This document shows, in pieces, positions 1 through 9,900 of a stretch of DNA of 64,000 bases (its first letter is position 1; each line of letters begins with the position of its first letter). A program made the position numbers and the translations under genes. The notes under the pieces are model-generated. The model was given only the letters and a program-made list of their open reading frames with translations, had not been told where the DNA came from and did not search any database. Source of the stretch: Mucilaginibacter lacusdianchii (GTDB taxonomy: Bacteria > Bacteroidota > Bacteroidia > Sphingobacteriales > Sphingobacteriaceae); NCBI RefSeq assembly GCF_009770985.1, contig NZ_WSRW01000006.1, forward strand, positions 23,963 to 87,962, given 5' to 3'.

Positions 1-19
1 CGCACGACAAGTTTACGCT

Positions 20-799
20 TTAAACAACCGGCTTTTCTTCAATTACTTCCTTCAGCATCTTCAATTCGGCTACAATAATGTAGCTTACCACTACCAAAAA
101 TGCCCATGAGCTGATTTTTTGATAATCTACCATTGCCCAGGTTTTATGCTGGTAAGCATATTTCCAGGCACCAAAGCGGGTGGCAATGTTTTCGGCCAGC
201 CAGATAAAAAAGCCAATAAGCACAAACGATAGCGCTACCGGCATACGGTAAGCTTTTCTGTCGACATGAAATACCACTACCGATTTGCGAAACAAAATCA
301 GCACAAAAATGCCAATCAGGTAGCGCATGTCGTGTATAAAATGATTGGTAAAAAAATTGAGGTAAATAAGCAATCCTGCAATACGCACGGGCCAGTGGGG
401 TGGCCAATTAAGCATCTGCAAATCAAACCGGCGCCAAGCCTGGCACATATAGCTGGCTACGCTGGCATACATAAAACCACTATATAGCGGTACGCCAAAA
501 AATTTGGTATAAGCAAATTCGGGATACGACCATGAGCCTACATGCACCTTAAAAAGTTCCATGCATAAACCCAGTAAGTGAAAAATGCAAATCACCAGTA
601 CCTCATCCTTTGTTTCAATTTTGCTGAAAAATAAAATGAATTGTATGGCAAGGCAAGTCATCAGCATAAAATCATACCGGGGCAATATGGCGGTAAATAA
701 ATGCGATAAAGCCAGCATGGTAAACACCATTACCGGAAACAGGCATGATAAAGCCTGCTGTATACCAAATGTAAGGAAGTGACGAAGGTAGGTTTTCAC
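20..799 (-). CDS. DUF817 family integral membrane protein
   Basis: A 259-residue protein made almost entirely of hydrophobic helices (about seven or eight). It matches the DUF817 family by overall pattern: a charged loop (KIETKDE) after the second helix, a conserved ELFKVHVGSWSYPE stretch and a GVPLYSGFMYAS segment. Biochemical function is unknown. Translation begins at a GTG at 799; the next ATG would be residue 24 and would remove most of the first helix, so I keep the GTG. It follows the MpaB-like gene by 38 nt on the same strand, so the two are probably co-transcribed. Identity as DUF817 is fairly sure; role is not known. Confidence 0.75.
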   Translation of the reverse strand: MKTYLRHFLTFGIQQALSCLFPVMVFTMLALSHLFTAILPRYDFMLMTCLAIQFILFFSKIETKDEVLVICIFHLLGLCMELFKVHVGSWSYPEFAYTKFFGVPLYSGFMYASVASYMCQAWRRFDLQMLNWPPHWPVRIAGLLIYLNFFTNHFIHDMRYLIGIFVLILFRKSVVVFHVDRKAYRMPVALSFVLIGFFIWLAENIATRFGAWKYAYQHKTWAMVDYQKISSWAFLVVVSYIIVAELKMLKEVIEEKPVV

Positions 800-832
800 A
801 AGCGAACTGAAGAGAAACTTAAAATGTGCAAT

Positions 833-1594
833 TTAAACACTTACATCTAAATCACGTATTTGTGCTTTGTATTGAGCAGGTAATATAGCTTCTTTCACTA
901 ACTTATCTAAGCGTAACTTACGGCTTAATTTATACAAGGCAATAACGGGCTTAAGCAAGGGCAATTGGTTAAGGTTAAGCAGTTGCTTTACCCTGTTAGG
1001 CGTTACTAATACTTGCACTTGTTTAAGCAACAGGTAACGCAGCAAGCCTAAATGTTTACGATATTGCTTAAACAAATCAATAGTAAAATGGCTATTGATC
1101 ATATTATGTTGCAGATGATCTGCGCGCATGGTTAGCCAGTCGACATAAGTAGTGGGTAAGCCGGCAATTCCCATGCGGTGGCCTACGCGATAGAACACGT
1201 CAAACACCTCTTTTTTTTCCAAATCAGTCAGTTTGCGTTCCAGCACTTCGTACGAGCGGATAGAATAATCAATCAGCATAAACAATACATCGCGGTAAGC
1301 CCAATCGGGTATCTGTGCACCTCGTGCGGCTTCAACACCCTGGTGTATGGCAGCAATTTTGTCGATAGCTTTTAATGCGGCAGCTTGTTCCGAAAAAACA
1401 ATCTGTTGCGCATAGGTTACTGTAGAAAACAAACGCCCTAATGGGTCGGCAGGTAAACGGCCGGTAAAGTATAGCCAGTCTACCGCATTATTCAAGGCAA
1501 ACTCGGCAGCAGCACCGGCAAATATGAATAGAGTTGTATCACTTTTGCCCCATATTTCGCGAACAATAGAATGTTTTGCAACAAAAAGTTCCAT
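833..1594 (-). CDS. Oxygenase MpaB family protein (DUF2236)
   Basis: A 253-residue soluble protein resembling the DUF2236/MpaB superfamily, which includes the mycophenolic-acid oxygenase MpaB and the haem-containing latex-clearing protein. Family-like segments seen are DPLGRLFSTVTYAQQIVF near residue 50, the W..RDVLFMLIDYSIRSYEV stretch near 100-118 and the GHRMGIAGLPTTYVDWL stretch near 138-154. A haem- or metal-dependent oxygenase or oxidoreductase role is inferred only from the family. The ATG at 1594 gives a family-like N terminus. It is the first gene of a two-gene minus-strand unit with the DUF817 protein and is divergent from the outer-membrane protein at 1846. Confidence 0.7.
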   Translation of the reverse strand: MELFVAKHSIVREIWGKSDTTLFIFAGAAAEFALNNAVDWLYFTGRLPADPLGRLFSTVTYAQQIVFSEQAAALKAIDKIAAIHQGVEAARGAQIPDWAYRDVLFMLIDYSIRSYEVLERKLTDLEKKEVFDVFYRVGHRMGIAGLPTTYVDWLTMRADHLQHNMINSHFTIDLFKQYRKHLGLLRYLLLKQVQVLVTPNRVKQLLNLNQLPLLKPVIALYKLSRKLRLDKLVKEAILPAQYKAQIRDLDVSV

Positions 1595-1845
1595 GTAGTA
1601 ATAAACGGTTTTTGGTATAAATAATTATTGGCCAATATACTGTATCTTAGGTTGCTTCGTTTAAGCACTAAACCACCTTATTTACATGATCAATCTTTTT
1701 AATCTCCCTGTAAAAAGTCCTGTTATTATTATTAGGGTTTTCGGTGTAGCCTTTGTGCTTTTAGTTTGACGTTTATTATTGTGAGCTTATATCAAGCTTG
1801 CAGTTACCTTATTAACAACCTCAAACAATATCACTTAACCCTTTC

Positions 1846-4566
1846 ATGAAAACCGTTGGTATCCTTATACTGCTTTTATGCAGCTTGTCCGTTAGTTTCG
1901 CCCAAAATCATATAACTATTAAAGGCAGGGTAATTGATTCTTTAGATAAGAAGCCTTTAGAGCTAAGCACAGTTGCTATTGTTAATGTTAAAGACACATC
2001 GTTAATAGCTTATATGCTGAGTAAAAAAAATGGAGAATTTGAATTGCGTAATCTATCCGTAGGAGCTAATGTAAAACTGGTAGTATCGTTTGTTACTTAT
2101 AAAACTTATGTTAAGGTACTCAAACCGTCTGGAAGCGCAATTCTAGATGTTGGTACTATTGAATTGAGCAGTAAGATGCTGAATGAAGTAGTAGTAAAAG
2201 GTGAGCGTGTACCTATTGTGGTAAAAAAAGACACTATTGAGTTTAATGCAGAAGCTTTTAAAACAAGGCCTAATGCCGAGGTTGAGGAACTGCTCAAGAA
2301 GTTGCCCGGCGTGCAAGTTAACCGCGATGGCTCTATAACCGTAAATGGTAAAACGGTAAGTAAGGTTTTGATAGATGGTAAGGAGTTTTTTGGAAATGAC
2401 CTTAGAGTAGCAACCCGAAATCTGGATGCCGAAATAGTATCGCAAATTCAGGTATATGATGATCGGGAAAATGATCCGGATCATCTCGTCAGCGAAACGA
2501 AAGTTCCTAAAATTATTAACCTTAAACTTAAAAAGGCTATAAAGCGCAGTATATTCGGAAAGGTATTTGCAGGCGGCGGTACGCGTGATAGGTACGAAAC
2601 TGCGGGTTTGTTTAACCTGTTTAGGGATACCTTACAGGTAAGTGTTATTGGTTTAAGTAATAACCTTAACCGTACTGCATTTTCTAATCAGGAGCTTTAT
2701 GAGCAGGGAGGGTTTAACCGTGCCGGATCTGAAAACCTGTACAATGGCTCGGTAAACACCGGTGGTCAGAACTGGGGCGGAGGTATTGAAAAAATAACCT
2801 CGGGCGGATTTAACCTGAATACAGATTATGGTAAAAAGCTGAAGCTTAATTTGCTGTACTTTTACAGTCAAAAGCAAAATGCTTATGAAACATCAGTTTA
2901 TCAGCAGCGTTTTTTGCGAGACACTACATTGCTGGCTTCAGCCACCAGTACCCAGCACTCTGATGAGTACAATCATGCTGTTACCGGTTTAGTAGATTGG
3001 AAGCCCGATACACTGCATAGTTTGCGATACCAGCCAAAAGTTAACATTAGCAATATGAGCAGCAATCAAAGCTCATTTTCAGATAATTATAACAACTTTA
3101 AAGATCACCTTAACTCCAATACAGGCGAAAACAGCCAAAAAAGAATGGCTTGGTCTTTTCAACAAGATTTCACTTTTAACAAGCGTTTTAAGGATAAAAA
3201 AGGAGAGTCGCTTACCGTAGGGCATAATTTGCAAATTAGCCCTAATCAATCAGATGGCTTCAACAGTACCGATTTAGTTTCTTATGCATCCACATTGCCA
3301 TCCAGTAGTTTAAGGCGATATGTGAGGAATACAACCCGTAACACGGCGGCAAATTTAAATGTGAGTTACAGGTATCCGTTTACTAAAAAGTTGATTGTTG
3401 ATTTAACGTCGTCAGGTAGTTATAGCAACACTGGTGAAACAGTGTTGAATTATGATAAAAATCTTACTACAGGCCAGTACGATATCTTTTTGCAAGATCA
3501 AAGCAGTAAAGTAAAAAGAGGTTTGTGGGTGGAAAACGTTAAGCCGGGTATAACTTATCAACTGGCAAAAAGTTTATCTGTAATTGCCGGGGCAACTGCC
3601 GAGTGGCAACAGGTAAACAACAAGTTTACTATTGGTAACCTGAACCAGAAATACTTTTATTGGCTACCTTCTTTACGTATAGAAGCCGGTGCGTTTTCGG
3701 TAAGCTATAGCAGATCAGTGAATCAGCCGCCGGTATCATCTATGCAACCGGTAACTATTGTTTATAATCAGCTATATAAGTTTACTGGTAACCCATTGTT
3801 AAAGCCGTCAAGCAGTAATAACGTTTATGTAAATTTTTACAAATACATACCTGAAAGTGAAATGGGATTTAATTTTTACGGTAGCTTTTCTGCCAGTAAA
3901 AACGATGTCATATCCAGGCAAAATATAGATAATAATGGAGGGCAGGCAACCAGCTTTGTTAATCGTAATGGGCAGCTCTCTGGTAACGGTGGGTTAAATT
4001 TTAACAAAGGATTTAAAAAATTTGGTGATTGGGAAATAGATATGAATAGCTCGCTTTCGGTCTATTATAATCACCGACTTAATATTATTAATGATGTAGA
4101 GGGTTGGCAAAACTCTTATTCGGGGGGAGTTTCGCACAATGTTACCTTGAACTGGAAAGATAAAGTTGAATTGAATACCGGCGGCAGTTTCAGACCTGTT
4201 TACACACAATATAATTATAACGATTACAAAAGAGTTTACATCAGAAATTGGGGCATGAATAACAATCTTGTAGTACGCTGGCCCAAAAAAGTGATATGGG
4301 AAACCAAGCAGGATTACAATTACAATTCTCAGGTAAGTGCCGGTTTTCAAAAAGGTATAAATGTAGTTAGTTCATCTATTGCGCTGCAAATGCTTAAAAA
4401 AGACAAGGGCGAACTTAAGTTTACGGTTTATGATCTTTTTGACCAGAATGTAAATGTATTCAGGTTTACCGGAGTTAACAGTATAATGGATGTGCAGAAC
4501 AATAGTCTTAAACGGTATTTCTTGTTAACTTATACATTCAGATTTAATAAACTGAGTACAAAATAG
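1846..4566 (+). CDS. Outer membrane beta-barrel protein with carboxypeptidase-regulatory-like N domain
   Basis: A 906-residue protein. It has a signal peptide (residues 1-19, ending SVSFAQ), a CarboxypepD-reg-like beta domain (about 23-105), a plug-like region containing NEVVVKGERVPIVVKKDTIEF and KVLIDGKEFFGND (about 110-210), then a long barrel rich in alternating aromatic strands that ends in aromatic and basic residues. It belongs to the TonB-receptor-related group annotated in Bacteroidota as outer membrane beta-barrel protein. Its ligand is unknown: no SusD partner or enzyme is adjacent. The next gene, 118 nt downstream, encodes a small secreted repeat protein that may be surface-associated with it, but this is only positional. 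Confidence 0.85.
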   Translation: MKTVGILILLLCSLSVSFAQNHITIKGRVIDSLDKKPLELSTVAIVNVKDTSLIAYMLSKKNGEFELRNLSVGANVKLVVSFVTYKTYVKVLKPSGSAILDVGTIELSSKMLNEVVVKGERVPIVVKKDTIEFNAEAFKTRPNAEVEELLKKLPGVQVNRDGSITVNGKTVSKVLIDGKEFFGNDLRVATRNLDAEIVSQIQVYDDRENDPDHLVSETKVPKIINLKLKKAIKRSIFGKVFAGGGTRDRYETAGLFNLFRDTLQVSVIGLSNNLNRTAFSNQELYEQGGFNRAGSENLYNGSVNTGGQNWGGGIEKITSGGFNLNTDYGKKLKLNLLYFYSQKQNAYETSVYQQRFLRDTTLLASATSTQHSDEYNHAVTGLVDWKPDTLHSLRYQPKVNISNMSSNQSSFSDNYNNFKDHLNSNTGENSQKRMAWSFQQDFTFNKRFKDKKGESLTVGHNLQISPNQSDGFNSTDLVSYASTLPSSSLRRYVRNTTRNTAANLNVSYRYPFTKKLIVDLTSSGSYSNTGETVLNYDKNLTTGQYDIFLQDQSSKVKRGLWVENVKPGITYQLAKSLSVIAGATAEWQQVNNKFTIGNLNQKYFYWLPSLRIEAGAFSVSYSRSVNQPPVSSMQPVTIVYNQLYKFTGNPLLKPSSSNNVYVNFYKYIPESEMGFNFYGSFSASKNDVISRQNIDNNGGQATSFVNRNGQLSGNGGLNFNKGFKKFGDWEIDMNSSLSVYYNHRLNIINDVEGWQNSYSGGVSHNVTLNWKDKVELNTGGSFRPVYTQYNYNDYKRVYIRNWGMNNNLVVRWPKKVIWETKQDYNYNSQVSAGFQKGINVVSSSIALQMLKKDKGELKFTVYDLFDQNVNVFRFTGVNSIMDVQNNSLKRYFLLTYTFRFNKLSTK

Positions 4567-4684
4567 CACTTGCTTGAAACGTATTCATTTTGAAAATGAG
4601 GAAGTTATTATATAATAATCGAAACTGTAGTGATTTTATGGAGTTATACTTATAGTTTAAAGTGTAAACCAAAAATTAAATGAT

Positions 4685-5083
4685 ATGAAAAAGCTGAGTT
4701 TAATGATCGCTGTTTTAGCTGCCTGTGTATTTGAATATGCCGCAGCTAAAAACCCGGTGAGTAGGGTAGTGCGTAAGGTAAGTGTGTTTAATGCTCAGAC
4801 TGCTACAGATACGGTTCCGAAAAAGAATAGACCAAAAACTTCTAATCCTACAGTGCCAACCAGTCCAACAGCACCAACAAATCCTGTACCTACCAACCCG
4901 ACTAACCCAACCAATCCAACAAACCCTACAGTACCAACCACGCCTCCGCCACCAGTACCTACAAATCCAACTAATCCGACAAACCCAACCAATCCAACTA
5001 ACCCGACAATGCCACCAACTACACCGCCGCCAACACGGCCAACCACACCTACAACGCCGCCAACCACACCTCCGGCTCAGTAA
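4685..5083 (+). CDS. Secreted Pro/Thr/Asn repeat protein
   Basis: A 132-residue protein with a signal peptide (MKKLSLMIAVLAACVFEYAAA), a short basic linker and a low-complexity tail from about residue 48 built from PTNPTNPT, PTTPPP and related units, with no cysteine or aromatic residue in the tail. Such tails are usually extended and may be O-glycosylated or act as wall or matrix spacers. No enzymatic domain is visible. The opposite strand is also open for long distances here because of the repeat, but those frames are shadows. It ends in a strong terminator (5120-5147). Real expression is plausible given the signal peptide, ATG context and terminator. Confidence 0.65.
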   Translation: MKKLSLMIAVLAACVFEYAAAKNPVSRVVRKVSVFNAQTATDTVPKKNRPKTSNPTVPTSPTAPTNPVPTNPTNPTNPTNPTVPTTPPPPVPTNPTNPTNPTNPTNPTMPPTTPPPTRPTTPTTPPTTPPAQ

Positions 5084-5119
5084 GGTAACCAGGCAATCGG
5101 ATTTGAAATTATATAAAGC

Positions 5120-5147
5120 AAAGGCCCGGCATAACGCCGGGCCTTTT
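5120..5147 (+). terminator. Rho-independent terminator after the repeat protein
   Basis: An 11-bp GC-rich perfect stem (AAAGGCCCGGC with GCCGGGCCTTT) around a 5-nt loop, followed by T residues, 37 nt after the stop of the Pro-rich gene. Confidence 0.85.
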
Positions 5148-5253
5148 ATGTTTATCCTGATATTTAGCACCTCATATAACTTTAAATTAATTATAGCGTT
5201 AAATGGGTTAATTTGTTGACCGAAATTTGACAGGTAAAAGTTTTGCGACTGTA

Positions 5254-5282
5254 TTGGATTTTTGTGTAATATATTATCTTTG
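5254..5282 (+). promoter_or_regulatory. Candidate Bacteroidota promoter (-7 TATCTTTG)
   Basis: TATCTTTG at 5275-5282 matches the Bacteroidota -7 box TAnnTTTG. A weaker TTGG at 5254-5257 could serve as the -33 element with a 17-nt spacer. The ATG of the next gene is only 10 nt downstream, so the transcript would be nearly leaderless. Confidence 0.35.
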
Positions 5283-5291
5283 AGCACCCTA

Positions 5292-5696
5292 ATGAAAGCT
5301 GCGTATCTATTTTTCATCGCCTTGTGTTTTCTCCTTTTAAGAGGAGACAGCTATGCGTATGCGCGTGCTCATCATAATGCCCTATGCTATTCACCTGCCC
5401 AGCATACTGATAAACAAAATCAGATTAAAGCCGCGGTTAAAAATCAAGATGGTACGGTTGTTACCAGCGCCAGTTCAAAAGAAGTAAATGACTATCTCAT
5501 TAGCGTTGAAGATGATGATGAGAACACTGTGTTTGCCCGCAAATTTATGTTGCCGGCCAAATACTTTATTATACTCTCTTATATACTCGTTTTAAGCACT
5601 TTTTACACCTATGTAAAAAAACGCTTGCCCTTTTGTATACACTTATCCTATATAGACTCTTGCAAATATCTTGTACAGAGATCTCTACGTATCTGA
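5292..5696 (+). CDS. Small acidic exported/membrane protein, unknown function
   Basis: I do not recognise a family. From the ATG at 5292 the product is 134 residues: a signal peptide or N-terminal anchor (MKAAYLFFIALCFLLLRG), a polar middle with an acidic patch (VEDDDEN), a second hydrophobic helix (KYFIILSYILVLSTFYTYV) and a basic, Cys-containing tail. A TTG-started extension to 5262 is possible but would place residues before a normal signal peptide, so I rejected it. It stands alone between a terminator and the efflux operon. A link with efflux is only positional. The C-terminal part could be non-native if the gene is degraded. Confidence 0.45.
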   Translation: MKAAYLFFIALCFLLLRGDSYAYARAHHNALCYSPAQHTDKQNQIKAAVKNQDGTVVTSASSKEVNDYLISVEDDDENTVFARKFMLPAKYFIILSYILVLSTFYTYVKKRLPFCIHLSYIDSCKYLVQRSLRI

Positions 5697-5869
5697 TAAT
5701 TTATATACGTCAGTTGCCGGAGGTGTGCCCTTACATGCCCCATTGGATGTATATAAACAGTACTCCCTTTGCATAGTCAATAGGTTTCACTTGTGCAACT
5801 AACGCCAGCCTGCATTTAAAGGAATAGCTGACTTTTAGCATCCCATCGCTTTATTATCCATTTCATATC

Positions 5870-6955
5870 ATGAAGAAAATTGTCATGCTCGCGGGCATGT
5901 TTGCCCTGTTGTACCAAACGAGTTGTACATCCAAAAAAGAACAAAAACAAGAAGAGGTTACTAATTATACGGTAACCAGTCCTTTAAAAATTGATACCTC
6001 CTTTACCAAGGAGTATGTATCGCAGATAAAATCTGTCAGAAACATCGAAATCAGGGCTCAGGAAAAAGGATACCTGCAAAATATTTATGTTGACGAAGGT
6101 CAGTTTGTAAAAGCCGGACAGTTGTTGTTCCGCATTATGCCTAAAGCTTATGAAGCCGAATTGCTGAAAGCACAGGCCGAAACCAAAGCTGCACAGATAG
6201 AGTTGCAGAACACCAAAGTTCTGGCCGATAAAAACGTGGTTTCTAAAAACGAACTGGCCATGGCCAAAGCCAAGCTTGACCAAGCCAATGCCGAAACTTC
6301 TTTGGCTAAACTACACCTGTCTTTCACCGAAATCAGAGCGCCGTTTGCCGGTACTATCGACCGTATCAAGTTGAAATTAGGAAGCTTGGTTGATGAAGGC
6401 GATTTATTAACCAGCCTGTCAGACAACAGCCAGATGTTTGCTTATTTCAACGTATCCGAACCTGAGTATCTGAACTACGAATTGGATACCAAAGATCGTG
6501 GCAGCAAAAAGGTAAGCCTGCTTTTAGCCAATAACGAATTGTTGCCTTATAAAGGCGATGTAGAAACCATTGAAAGTGAGTTTGACAATGAAACCGGCAA
6601 CATTGCTTTTCGGGCCAGATTCCCTAACCCTAACCGCTTGTTAAGAAACGGCGAAACAGGTAAAGTACAAATGACGGTTCCATTGCATAATGCATTGGTT
6701 ATTCCGCAAAAAGCCACTTATGAAATTCAGGAAAAAACTTACGTTTTTGTAATAGACAAAAACAATGTAGTACGTTCCAGAAATATCACCGTTAGTGGCG
6801 AGATGCCCGACCTGTACATGGTAAGCAGCGGCATTGCCGAAAACGATAAAATTCTGCTTGAAGGTGTGCAGAAGGTAAAAGACGATGATAAAATCAAGTA
6901 CGAATTCGTAGAACCTAAGGATGTGATTTCCCATTTGCGATTAAAAGCAGAATAA
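5870..6955 (+). CDS. RND efflux periplasmic adaptor subunit (membrane fusion protein)
   Basis: A 361-residue AcrA/MexA-type adaptor. It has a lipoprotein signal with lipobox ending at Cys19 (ALLYQTSC), a first half of the lipoyl domain (IRAQEKGYLQNIYVDEGQFVKAGQLLFRI), a short alpha-helical hairpin rich in Ala/Lys/Glu (about 100-145), the second lipoyl half (FTEIRAPFAGTID), then beta-barrel and membrane-proximal domains. It bridges the inner-membrane pump and the outer-membrane channel in the periplasm. It is the first gene of a three-gene operon with the pump 27 nt downstream. No local TetR- or AraC-type regulator is visible. Substrate cannot be deduced. Confidence 0.93.
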   Translation: MKKIVMLAGMFALLYQTSCTSKKEQKQEEVTNYTVTSPLKIDTSFTKEYVSQIKSVRNIEIRAQEKGYLQNIYVDEGQFVKAGQLLFRIMPKAYEAELLKAQAETKAAQIELQNTKVLADKNVVSKNELAMAKAKLDQANAETSLAKLHLSFTEIRAPFAGTIDRIKLKLGSLVDEGDLLTSLSDNSQMFAYFNVSEPEYLNYELDTKDRGSKKVSLLLANNELLPYKGDVETIESEFDNETGNIAFRARFPNPNRLLRNGETGKVQMTVPLHNALVIPQKATYEIQEKTYVFVIDKNNVVRSRNITVSGEMPDLYMVSSGIAENDKILLEGVQKVKDDDKIKYEFVEPKDVISHLRLKAE

Positions 6956-6982
6956 TGGTTCAACCCTTAAACAAGAAAATCA

Positions 6983-9900
6983 ATGTTTAATAAGTTTATA
7001 CAAAGGCCAGTCCTTTCCATCGTAATATCACTCATTATAGTGTTTTTGGGGGTACTGTCCATCACTCACCTGCCGGTAACGCAGTTCCCGTCCATTTCGC
7101 CACCAAAGGTGAATATTACGGCCGAATACCCGGGTGCCAACGGTGAATTGCTCATCAAATCGGTAGTTATCCCGCTTGAACGGGCTATCAATGGTGTACC
7201 TGGCGTAAAATATATGGCTTCGGATGCCGGTAACGATGGTGAAGCCACTATACAAGTGGTGTTTAACCTGGGTACCGACCCTAACCAGGCATCGGTAAAT
7301 ATTCAGAACCGCGTAGCATCAGTAGTGAATAAATTGCCGCCTATTGTGGTTCGCGAAGGTGTAAAAGTTACCCGCGAAGAATCGAACATGCTGATGTACA
7401 TCAACGTGTACAGTAAAGATCCGCATATGGATCAGAAATTCCTGTTCAACTTTGCCGATATCAATATCCTGTCTGAATTAAAGCGGGTAAACGGTGTGGG
7501 TTTTGCTGATATTTTGGGTAACCGCGAGTACGCTATGCGTATATGGCTGAAACCCGACCGCATGCTGGCCTATAAAATTTCGGCCGACGAGGTGATGAAA
7601 GCGCTAGATGAACAAAGCTTAGAGGCTTCGCCCGGTAAAACCGGCGAAAGTTCGGGTAAGCGATCTCAGTCATTCGAATACGTGTTAAAATATCCCGGAA
7701 GGTTTACCACTAAAGAAGGGTACGAAAACATCATTTTAAAGGCAGATGCCAATGGCGACATACTGCGCCTGAAAGACGTAGCCGAAGTAGAATTTGGCAG
7801 CTCGATGTACGATATTTATTCTAATCTGAACGGCCGGTCGTCGGCTGCTATCACCGTAAAACAATCTTACGGTAGTAATGCCAGCCAGGTAATTAAAGAT
7901 ATCAAAGCTAAAATGGAAGAGATTAAGAAAACCTCTTTTCCTAAAGGTTTGGAATATGAAATCAGTTACGACGTTTCCAAGTTCTTGGATGCCTCTATCG
8001 AAAAGGTTATTCACACATTGGTAGAAGCCTTTATCCTGGTAGGTATAGTCGTATTCCTGTTTTTGGGTGATCTGCGTTCTACACTCATTCCTACCATTGC
8101 TGTACCGGTATCTTTGATTGGTACGTTCGTATTCATGCAATTCTTTGGCATCACGCTGAACCTTATTACATTGTTCGCCCTGGTGTTGGCCATTGGTGTG
8201 GTAGTGGATGATGCGATTGTAGTAATTGAAGCTGTGCACGCCAAAATGGAAGAACTGCATCTGTCGCCACTTCGGGCTACTAAACAGGCCATGGGCGAAA
8301 TAAGCGGGGCTATTATTGCTATTACCTTCCTGATGGCGGCGGTATTTATTCCGGTTGCCTTTATGTCGGGGCCGGTAGGTATTTTTTACCGTCAGTTCTC
8401 TATCACTATGGCAACAGCCATTATCCTTTCGGGTGTGGTGGCACTTACCCTTACACCGGCACTGTGCGCCATGATTCTGAAAAATAACCATGGCAAGCAT
8501 AGAAAGAAATCTGTTGTAAATAGATTTATAGATAGTTTTAACAATGGTTTTAACCGTTTGTCTGGTAAATACCAGCGGGCCCTTAACACTATTGTTAGCC
8601 GCAGATCGGTAACCTTTGTAACGCTTATTCTTTTCTGCGTTGGCATCTTTTTCCTGAACAACAGTTTGCCATCTGGCTTTATTCCTAACGAGGATCAGGG
8701 TATGTTTTATGCCATTATCCAAACCCCTCCGGGCTCATCGCTGGAAAGAACTAATCAGGTTGCCGAAAGATTGCAAAAGATAGCCGAAGGTATTGATGGC
8801 GTTCAATCTGTTTCGTCACTGGCCGGTTACGAGATCTTGACTGAAGGTACCGGTTCTAACAGTGGTACCTGCCTGGTAAACTTAAAAAGCTGGGATGAGC
8901 GTAAGCATTCTGTTCAGGAAATTATTGAAGAACTGGAAGAGAAATCTAAAGAGATTACGGGTGCTACCATTGAGTATTTCCAACCGCCAGCCGTACCGGG
9001 CTATGGTGCCGCCGGTGGTTTTGAGTTGCGTTTGTTAGACAAAGCCGGATCGGGCGATTACCATAAAATGGAAACCGTAAGTAAGGATTTTGTGGCAGCG
9101 TTAAGCAAACGCCCCGAGTTGGCATCGGTATTTACCTTTTATAGTGCCAGCTTTCCGCAGTACATGCTGCATGTAGATAATGACATTGCCCAGCAAAAAG
9201 GCGTAACCATTGATAATGCTATGAACACGCTATCTACCCTGGTAGGTAGTAACTATGAAACCAACTTTATTAAATATGACCGCCAGTACAAAGTAATGGT
9301 ACAGGCCCTGCCGCAATACCGCGCACTGCCCGAAGATATTTTGAAGTTGTATGTGAAGAATGACAAGGATCAGATGGTTCCTTACTCGGCATTCATGAAA
9401 ATGGACAAGGTGTACGGCCTGTCTGAAATTACCCGCCATAACATGTACAATGCATCCGAAATTAGCGGTGCGGCGGCTCCGGGATATAGTAGTGGTGCGG
9501 CTATTAACGCTGTTAATGAAGTGGCCGAAAAAGTGCTGCCAAGAGGTTTTGGTATTGATTGGGCAGGTATATCTGCCGATGAGGTGGCTCGTGGCAATGA
9601 AGCCATTTACATCTTCCTGATCTGTTTAGGCTTCGTGTACCTTATTCTGGCAGCACAGTACGAAAGCTTTATTCTGCCGTTGGCAGTAATTCTTTCCCTG
9701 CCTGCGGGTATTTGCGGTTCATTCCTAATGCTAAAACTATTTGGATTGGAAAACAACATTTATGCGCAGGTTGCTCTAGTAATGCTCATCGGCTTGCTGG
9801 GTAAAAACGCGGTATTGATTGTTGAATTTGCCGTTCAAAAACATAAGGCAGGATATACCGTGCTTGAAGCAGCTATGGAAGGTGCGGTAGTAAGGTTCCG

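Noticed and set aside
4715..5317. Long open frames on the minus strand and in another plus frame over the Pro/Thr repeat
   Set aside because: They arise from the low-complexity repeat. The encoded proteins (Trp/Arg/Cys-rich or Gly/Val-rich) have no signal or family, and the plus-frame product at 4685 has a proper signal peptide and terminator.
7736..8722. A 328-codon minus-strand frame inside the RND pump gene
   Set aside because: Antisense to a certain AcrB-family gene; composition (Asn/Arg/His/Tyr-rich) is typical of a shadow frame.
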